From contig JAESIW010000210.1 in assembly GCA_016802295.1 (NCBI GenBank), forward strand, positions 434,001 through 498,000: 64,000 nucleotides of DNA, written 5' to 3'. The notes beneath the pieces are model-generated. The model saw nothing but the letters and a program-made list of their open reading frames with translations, was not told where the DNA came from and ran no database searches. Position numbers and translations under genes: made by a program. The stretch is from Brachionus rotundiformis. Its lineage: Eukaryota > Rotifera > Eurotatoria > Ploima > Brachionidae. Of the stretch, positions 54,542 to 61,262 are shown one piece after another; within the stretch, counting starts at the first letter, position 1; each line of letters opens with the position of its first letter.

Positions 54542-56381
54542 TTATTACGGAATAAATAAACGTTTGTTTATAGCTTTGTTAATAAAGCTTAGCTTGTTTT
54601 TTACCCTAGTAATTAGAATGTTTTATTTACAAATTAAAGAAGGTTTTTATTTTTCGCAATTGGCAGACAGAAACCGTACATCTTTAGTACCAATTATACC
54701 AAAACGTGGTGCTATATACGATTACTTAGGCAAAGAAATTGCAGGCAACGGTTTTTTTTGGCAAGCTGTTATTATAAAATCTGAAATTAAACAAAAGCTA
54801 GAAGTTTTTATTAATAATATAGATGCTTTGCTTTATTTAACTAATCAAGATAAAGAGCGTATAATTAAAGAATACAAAACGCATCCATCTTACTACCCTA
54901 TTACCATAAAAGACGACCTAAGCGATAGCGAAGCAGCCGCACTAGAAGTTTTTACACAAAACTTACCAGGTGTATTTTTACGCCCTGTGTACAAACGCAC
55001 TTATAATTATGGCGAGGTTATGTCTCATTTAATTGGCTATGTTTCTGCTAGCGATGATTTGCGTAAAACCAAAGGAGTAGCCAATTGGTTTTTAGGTAAA
55101 ACTGGTATTGAAGTAGCTATGGATAGCTTTTTAAAAGGAGATCTTGGTTTTTTTAAATACGAAGTTAATGCCTACGGCAAAATTGTTAGACGCCTAGAAC
55201 AACAAAAAGCCACAGCCGGCAACAACTTAGCTTTAACCATTAATGTTAAAATTCAGCAAAAAGTTTACCAGTTGTTATCTAATCATTATAGTGCATCTGC
55301 AGTAGTTAGCGATATTACTAATGGTAACATTATAGCGTTATGCTCTTACCCTAGCTTTAACCCTGCTTTGTTTATAAATGGTATTTCTAATACCACATGG
55401 AACGAACTAATAACCGACGATAAAGCACCGCTAAACAACAAGCCTCTTTTAGGGTTGTATCAACCGGGGTCTACCATTAAAGCCATAATAGCATTAAAAG
55501 CCTTGCAAATGGGTATTATAACCGAAGATACCGTGGTAGATTGCTCTGGGGCTTTAAAAGTTGGCAGAGACACTTTTCATTGTTGGAAACACGCCGGCCA
55601 CGGTAAAATGAATGTGTTTGATGCACTATCACAATCTTGCGATGTATTTTTTTACGAACTAGCAAAACAAATAAACGCCACAGATTTAAACAATGTTGGT
55701 AAAGATTTTGGCTTGGCTCAAAAACAATTAAGCATTTTTTATAGCGAAAGCCAAGGTAGATTGCTACCAACCAGTAACATTACTTTAGGCGATTTAATAG
55801 TTTTTGCCATAGGGCAAGGCAGGTGGACAGTAACCCCTATTCAACTTAACAGAATGATTGCAGATATTGCTAGCAACGGACAACATTACGCCTTTAATTT
55901 ACTAAAAAATATAGAGTACGAAAATAAAGTTATTTACCCTAAAAGTAGTGTAAAAAAACAAAATTTAAATTATCAATCTAAATATTTTGATATTATTAAA
56001 GCTGCATTGCTAGATGCCGTAATTGGGCCAAAAGGCACCGCTAAATTTGCCAATACTAACGATGATACTTGGCAATTAGCAGGTAAAAGCGGTACTACTC
56101 AAGTACGCCGCATAACCCTAGAAGAACGCCAACAAAACGGCGGAAGAGCAATATCTAATCATCTACTACCGTGGAACCTAAGAGACCACGCTTTATTTGT
56201 AGGTTTTGCACCATACCACAATCCATTATACGCTATTACCGTTGTAGTAGACCACGGTGGCAGTGGCGGTGCAATAGCAGGAGTTATAGCTAAAGAAATT
56301 GCATTACTACTAAAGCAAGAACACGCAGGCTATGTGGCAGAGCAAACTAAAGTTAACAATATTATTAAAAATATAGGCTAA
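54531..56381 (+). CDS. mrdA: Penicillin-binding protein 2, elongation transpeptidase
   Basis: Class B PBP that crosslinks side-wall peptidoglycan with RodA. 616 residues: membrane helix at about 11-31, pedestal with IIPKRGAIYDYLG, then the transpeptidase with Ser314-x-x-Lys317 (QPGSTIKAI), Ser369-Cys-Asp371 (QSCDVFFYE, the SxD form usual for PBP2) and Lys519-Ser-Gly-Thr (AGKSGTTQV). Overlaps mreD by 11 bases; five bases before rodA. Confidence 0.97.
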   Translation: MHNNYYGINKRLFIALLIKLSLFFTLVIRMFYLQIKEGFYFSQLADRNRTSLVPIIPKRGAIYDYLGKEIAGNGFFWQAVIIKSEIKQKLEVFINNIDALLYLTNQDKERIIKEYKTHPSYYPITIKDDLSDSEAAALEVFTQNLPGVFLRPVYKRTYNYGEVMSHLIGYVSASDDLRKTKGVANWFLGKTGIEVAMDSFLKGDLGFFKYEVNAYGKIVRRLEQQKATAGNNLALTINVKIQQKVYQLLSNHYSASAVVSDITNGNIIALCSYPSFNPALFINGISNTTWNELITDDKAPLNNKPLLGLYQPGSTIKAIIALKALQMGIITEDTVVDCSGALKVGRDTFHCWKHAGHGKMNVFDALSQSCDVFFYELAKQINATDLNNVGKDFGLAQKQLSIFYSESQGRLLPTSNITLGDLIVFAIGQGRWTVTPIQLNRMIADIASNGQHYAFNLLKNIEYENKVIYPKSSVKKQNLNYQSKYFDIIKAALLDAVIGPKGTAKFANTNDDTWQLAGKSGTTQVRRITLEERQQNGGRAISNHLLPWNLRDHALFVGFAPYHNPLYAITVVVDHGGSGGAIAGVIAKEIALLLKQEHAGYVAEQTKVNNIIKNIG

Positions 56382-56386
56382 TACTT

Positions 56387-57514
56387 ATGGTTAACAAACA
56401 ATTATACGAACTTAACAACAAAAACATAAAAATTATTTATGTTACATTGGGGTTTTTGTTTTTTATTGGCTTTTTAATGCAGTATTCTTCTAGCGGGGGT
56501 GAGTTTGGCTATTACGCATACTCGTACCTAATTAAGTTAGTAATTGGCTTAATAATATTATATTTATTTAGTAAGCTAAATTTAAAATTTGTTTACACAG
56601 TTACCCCTTATGTATACTGGGGAACTTTGTTTGTGCTGGCTTTAGTACCCTTAATTGGCGAAACCAGACTAGGAGCCCAACGCTGGATAAACGTTGGCGG
56701 TTTAGGTATACTGTATTTTCAACCTTCTGAAGTTATGAAAATAGCTTTAGTTTTAATGTTATCTAGGCATTTTCATAAATTTAATATTTCATCTATTGGT
56801 AAGTTTAGGTTTTATATTTTACCAATTTTATTTAGCATTATACCGTTTTTGCTAATTGTGGTGCAACCAGATTTAGGTACGGCTTTAATTATTTTAATTG
56901 TAGCTTGTTTGTTTTTTTTTAATGGTGGTTTTAAAATTAAATACTTTGTAATGGTTGGCGTATTGGCTTTAATAACTGCCCCTATTATGTGGTTTAACTT
57001 TATGCACGATTATCAAAAAAAACGTATTCTTACTTTTTTAGACCCTACTAAAGATAGCCGTGGCTCTGGTTACCATATTATACAATCTAAAATAGCTATT
57101 GGGGCCGGCGGTTTTGCTGGGGCTGGTTATTTAAATGGAACACAAGGCCAATTAGACTTTTTGCCAGAAAAACATTCGGACTTTATTTTTACATTATATG
57201 CCGAAGAATTTGGGTTTTTAGGCGTAATGTTTTTAATTTTACTATATTCGGTATTAATACTAATGTTATATAATATTGCGGCTAACAGTTATTATTTATT
57301 TAATAAATTTTTAGCTTCGGGCTCGGCGGCTATAATATTTATTTATACTTTTATTAATATAGGTATGGTTAGCGGTTTGTTACCTGTGGTTGGTGTGCCT
57401 TTACCGTTTTTATCTTTTGGCGGAACATCGTTAGTTACTTTAATGATTTTACTAGGGCTTACCATTAATGTGGCTAAAAACGAAGGTAAAGACCATATAG
57501 ATACAAACCAATAA
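56387..57514 (+). CDS. rodA: Elongation peptidoglycan polymerase RodA
   Basis: SEDS glycosyltransferase partner of PBP2. 375 residues, about ten helices. GAQRWINVGGLGILYFQPSE, VQPDLGTALII, LPEKHSDFIFTLYAEEFG (catalytic acidic loop), PLPFLSFGGTSL near the end. Paralogue of FtsW at 36.3 kb; this copy is RodA by place and by closer fit to RodA blocks. Confidence 0.96.
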   Translation: MVNKQLYELNNKNIKIIYVTLGFLFFIGFLMQYSSSGGEFGYYAYSYLIKLVIGLIILYLFSKLNLKFVYTVTPYVYWGTLFVLALVPLIGETRLGAQRWINVGGLGILYFQPSEVMKIALVLMLSRHFHKFNISSIGKFRFYILPILFSIIPFLLIVVQPDLGTALIILIVACLFFFNGGFKIKYFVMVGVLALITAPIMWFNFMHDYQKKRILTFLDPTKDSRGSGYHIIQSKIAIGAGGFAGAGYLNGTQGQLDFLPEKHSDFIFTLYAEEFGFLGVMFLILLYSVLILMLYNIAANSYYLFNKFLASGSAAIIFIYTFINIGMVSGLLPVVGVPLPFLSFGGTSLVTLMILLGLTINVAKNEGKDHIDTNQ

Positions 57515-57559
57515 ACTTACAGGCACTTACAAATTTTGCTTATATAAAACAACTACTAA

Positions 57560-58906
57560 CTACTGTGCAGGCACGGTTTTTAATATTAAAAACTTGTTGG
57601 TGTTTATGGTTTTTAAAGCATCCATAATTTCTTGCTTATTAGTGGTAAATTCTGCATAATAATCTGTAAAACTATGTTGGCGTTGCAATAAATCACTTAA
57701 AAAACTAGCAATATTGCTGTTGTTGGTTACATCTTGTATGTGGCGTAGCTCCATCCATTTTAATGTGGTTTGTATATTTTTATTGGTAAAATTACCCGCA
57801 AATACTTTTTGCATAGTTTGTATGGTTAAGTTTATTGCTTTATCTATATTTTGGGGGCTAGCTGCTAAAACTACATACCAAAAAGTGGTTTGCTTGGTTT
57901 CTTTTATATGCGAACTTATATGATACACTAAACCTTGTTTGTTTCTAACTTCGTTTAGTAAAACGGCTTCTGGCATTTTGCCTAAATAATAGTTAAGTAC
58001 GCTTATTAACCATAGTTCGTGTTCTTTGTCTACGTCTGGGGCTTCAAACGCAATTAAAGCGCTAGACTGTGCTAAGTTGTTTTTTGGTATGGCAATAGTT
58101 TGGTTAGTAATATTTGGGTAATAAACCACTTTAGCGTTGTTGTTTTCTTGCAATGGTTTTTTAGGCAAATTTACTAAAGTATTGCTTATTAACCCTGTGG
58201 CTTCTTGGCTAGTAATGTTACCGCTTATACCTATAAATATGTTGTTGTAATTTATATATTTATTTTTGTAGTTTTGTAAGTTAGTTAAATTAACTTGCTG
58301 TATATTTTTGGCATTACGCACAACATAAGTATTGCCGTACATGGTGGTTAAAGCTTTAGCCTTAAGTAAATCCCAATCTGTATTATTGTTGGTTTTTAAA
58401 TCTACTAGCTGGTTTTGTTTTGCTATATTTAGTAATGTAGTATTAATAGTTGGATTATTTAAAGCCATATTTAGTAAATTAAATATAGGCACTTTATTGC
58501 TTTCTAAGCCTTGTATATTAATATTTATATTGTTGTTATAATAAGTAACGCTATACCGTAAAGTATTTTGGGTTAAATAGCTTGTAAGTTGGCTAGGTAA
58601 CATATTACCTACCGATAATTGCAACATACTAGCATATACTTGGGCTATTAACGATTCTTGTTGTTCTGTAAAGGGTATATCTACATTTACTACTACAACA
58701 TTATTGCTGGTATTGGTATAAATAGCTAAATTATTGTTTATTTTAGTAGAATTATTAACTATGTAAGCATGGTTATATTTAATTTTAATTTCTTGTATGG
58801 GCTTTAAGTTTATAAATAATACTAAGGCAAAAACCACGGCTACCACCAACACTACATAAATAGATAATTTATAAATAAAAGTATTGCTTTGAATTAAATT
58901 GTTCAT
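57560..58906 (-). CDS. M16 family peptidase-like subunit without the zinc motif
   Basis: 448 residues. An N-terminal membrane helix (about 12-32) anchors it facing the periplasm. There is no HxxEH, so it cannot be catalytic alone. The C-terminal half has the M16 second-domain block LLNEVRNKQGLVYHISSHIKE (as a region), where the Arg/Tyr pair helps bind substrate. It follows the active M16 gene by eight bases; such pairs form heterodimers in many proteobacteria. TAG stop. Substrate unknown. Confidence 0.8.
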   Translation of the reverse strand: MNNLIQSNTFIYKLSIYVVLVVAVVFALVLFINLKPIQEIKIKYNHAYIVNNSTKINNNLAIYTNTSNNVVVVNVDIPFTEQQESLIAQVYASMLQLSVGNMLPSQLTSYLTQNTLRYSVTYYNNNININIQGLESNKVPIFNLLNMALNNPTINTTLLNIAKQNQLVDLKTNNNTDWDLLKAKALTTMYGNTYVVRNAKNIQQVNLTNLQNYKNKYINYNNIFIGISGNITSQEATGLISNTLVNLPKKPLQENNNAKVVYYPNITNQTIAIPKNNLAQSSALIAFEAPDVDKEHELWLISVLNYYLGKMPEAVLLNEVRNKQGLVYHISSHIKETKQTTFWYVVLAASPQNIDKAINLTIQTMQKVFAGNFTNKNIQTTLKWMELRHIQDVTNNSNIASFLSDLLQRQHSFTDYYAEFTTNKQEIMDALKTINTNKFLILKTVPAQ

Positions 58907-58914
58907 ATTAAAAA

Positions 58915-60234
58915 CTATTTATAAGTTGCTATTGATGTTATAGATTTACCACTTAATATTAAATTTAAAGTGTTATTAACCTGTTGTGCCGTAATATTTT
59001 GTAGTTGATTGTACGCATTGTTTATTTGGCTTACCGATACACCTAGTGCTAACCAATGAGCAATGTTTATAGCAAAGTCGTGTTCGTTTTCTTTAGAAAA
59101 TTCTAAATCTGCTAGTATGTTTTTTACCGCAGTATTTACTTGTTGTTGGGTAATAATATTATTTTTATATAAATTAAGGCTAGCGTTAAATTGTTGCAAT
59201 AATAAATTAGTATTACTGTTGTTGTTAGGTAGCGTATAAATATCTATGGCAGAAGTACCTTTGCGGTTAAAATAATAATCAAACCCTATATCGTTGGCTA
59301 GGTTGTTTTTACGCACTAAGTTATAGTACAATGTATTGTTTTTAGAATTAAAAATATGTTGCAAAATATAAACAGATAAACTAACTTGCTTATTAGGCGA
59401 GGTATCTGAAACAAAAGAAGGAGCTAGAAAAGATTTAACAATTAAGTTTTGCTGTATTTTGCTACTGCTATAGTTAATATTAATATCTGCAAGCAATGGT
59501 TCTTGGTAAAGTTTTGGGTTACTAGTGTTAGAATATAAACTAGATATACTAGCAAATTTACGCTTAACTAAAGCCTTAGCTTGTTTTAAATTAAAACCAC
59601 CTATAATTACCACGGTTGCGTTGTTGGGTGTGTACCATTTTTGGTAAAAATTTTTAACATCTTGTTGTGTAATTTGGTTAAAGGTATCTTTATAGCCAAT
59701 AATACTGCGGGCGTAATTAGTGCTAAAAAATTTAGATTGCTCTACGGCTAAACCAAAATCGTAGTATTGTTGATTTTGGTACATATTGCTTTCTTCTATA
59801 ATTACGTTAATTTCGTTTTGTATGGCTTGTTTATCTAACTTTAAAAATTGCATTCTATCGGCTTCTATTTCTAATAAATCGCTTAAATATGCCGAAATTG
59901 AAGTGGTATGATAAATTGTAACATCAAACGTGGTAAAAGCGTTGTATTCTGCCCCAATATCATGAATTTTTTTTAAATATTTATCTTGCGAAAATTTATG
60001 CGTACCTAAAAACATCATATGTTCTAGTAAATGGGCCAAGCCCTCTTTGCCAGATTCTTCGTTTATAGAGCCCACACTATAAGCAACAACAACTGTTACT
60101 TGCGGGCTTTTAGTTGGTATATAAACTGCTTGCAAACCATTTTTAAAAGTTTGTGTATAAACATTGCTTAAATAATTATTACAATTTATAAAATTAAAAA
60201 ATAATATAAAAACAGTTATATAAAGTTTTTTCAT
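58915..60234 (-). CDS. M16 family zinc peptidase, catalytic subunit
   Basis: 439 residues with a signal peptide (about 1-18, ending near INC), so periplasmic, perhaps a lipoprotein through Cys18. Inverted zinc motif His68-Leu-Leu-Glu71-His72 (GLAHLLEHMMFLGT) and the distal acidic pair Glu147-Glu148 (VIIEESNMY) about 76 residues on. GAEYNAFTTFDVTIYHT is the family block after it. Probably cuts peptides in the periplasm with the next gene's product. Eleven bases after bamF. TAG stop. Confidence 0.88.
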   Translation of the reverse strand: MKKLYITVFILFFNFINCNNYLSNVYTQTFKNGLQAVYIPTKSPQVTVVVAYSVGSINEESGKEGLAHLLEHMMFLGTHKFSQDKYLKKIHDIGAEYNAFTTFDVTIYHTTSISAYLSDLLEIEADRMQFLKLDKQAIQNEINVIIEESNMYQNQQYYDFGLAVEQSKFFSTNYARSIIGYKDTFNQITQQDVKNFYQKWYTPNNATVVIIGGFNLKQAKALVKRKFASISSLYSNTSNPKLYQEPLLADININYSSSKIQQNLIVKSFLAPSFVSDTSPNKQVSLSVYILQHIFNSKNNTLYYNLVRKNNLANDIGFDYYFNRKGTSAIDIYTLPNNNSNTNLLLQQFNASLNLYKNNIITQQQVNTAVKNILADLEFSKENEHDFAINIAHWLALGVSVSQINNAYNQLQNITAQQVNNTLNLILSGKSITSIATYK

Positions 60235-60245
60235 ATAAATAATGG

Positions 60246-60707
60246 TTATTGCTTATTAACACTATTATTTACGTATTCTGCTTGCGTAGGTTGTAAATAA
60301 TTGTTGTTATTACCAAAAATTTTATTTATAAAGCTATTGCTTTTTTTAACTTCTGCTAGGGCTTCTTTATCTAAGATTTGTTTAATTTGCGGGTTGGCTT
60401 TGTTGGTAACCGCTAAGTTTAAAAACGCTTGGTCTTGGCTATTTAACCCTGTAACTGAACTGTTGGTTTGGTTGGCAAATAATAGTTCTGAAACTGTTTT
60501 ATTATTGTTGCGTAGCACTCGGCGTTCGTTAGCAATTTCTGGTACCGATAAATAATAAACCGGAGGCAAAGCCAAAGGCTGTTGCACGTTAATAGTAAAT
60601 GGGTCTAGTTCTTTTTTATTAACGTTAAAAGTTTTAGAAGAACACGCCGTAGCCACAACTAGTAATAAAAATAATATCGTTAATTTAAATTTTGTTAATA
60701 AAGCCAC
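60246..60707 (-). CDS. bamF: DUF3035 lipoprotein, BamF family
   Basis: 153 residues. Lipobox VATAC with Cys22 after a hydrophobic signal; then the family block KKELDPFTINVQQPLALPPVYYLSVPE (as a region), proline-rich. BamF is an alphaproteobacterial accessory lipoprotein of the outer-membrane assembly complex, described in Caulobacter. GTG start with AAGG upstream. Together with bamD it supports an active outer-membrane assembly system. It lies between lspA, which would process its signal, and the M16 pair. Confidence 0.82.
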   Translation of the reverse strand: MALLTKFKLTILFLLLVVATACSSKTFNVNKKELDPFTINVQQPLALPPVYYLSVPEIANERRVLRNNNKTVSELLFANQTNSSVTGLNSQDQAFLNLAVTNKANPQIKQILDKEALAEVKKSNSFINKIFGNNNNYLQPTQAEYVNNSVNKQ

Positions 60708-60773
60708 TATTTGTACCTTTTTTTTTATTTAATATTTATAATTTTAAAAATCTACTTTGTTATTTTAACATAT

Positions 60774-61262
60774 TTATACGTTTTTAGTAAACAACATTTT
60801 ATACACAATAATTACTCCGCAAAAAGTAATGCAAATGTCTGCCACATTAAAAACCGGAAAGCTAAAAAATTTGTAATGTACGTATAAAAAATCTATAACT
60901 GCATGTAGGCGTAGTCTGTCTATTAGGTTGCCTAAGGCTCCGGCTATTAAAAAGCTTATGCTTAAATAAAACCATACACTAACTTTATTAAACATACCAA
61001 TTAAAAACACACTAGCAACTACCATTGCACTAAAAGATAACAACGCAATTAACATAGGGTTTACGCCTGCTAAAAAACTAAAACTTACCCCTGTGTTATA
61101 AACCAACACAAACGAAAAAAACGGAAATATTTGCACACCATTTAAAGGTTGTTGTAAAATATTAACGGCAATTAGTTTAGTGGCTTGGTCTAGCATTAAA
61201 AATATAACCACTAAAGTTAATATAACAATATAGTTTTTTAGTACTAAACTTTTAAGCTTCAT
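60774..61262 (-). CDS. lspA: Lipoprotein signal peptidase (signal peptidase II)
   Basis: Aspartic protease in the inner membrane that cuts prolipoprotein signals. 162 residues, four helices. NTGVSFSFLAG, GALGNLIDRL, with the catalytic aspartates Asp124 (VIDFL) and Asp142 (FNVADICI). Its start overlaps the end of ileS by 11 bases, the common ileS-lspA pairing. Confidence 0.95.
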   Translation of the reverse strand: MKLKSLVLKNYIVILTLVVIFLMLDQATKLIAVNILQQPLNGVQIFPFFSFVLVYNTGVSFSFLAGVNPMLIALLSFSAMVVASVFLIGMFNKVSVWFYLSISFLIAGALGNLIDRLRLHAVIDFLYVHYKFFSFPVFNVADICITFCGVIIVYKMLFTKNV

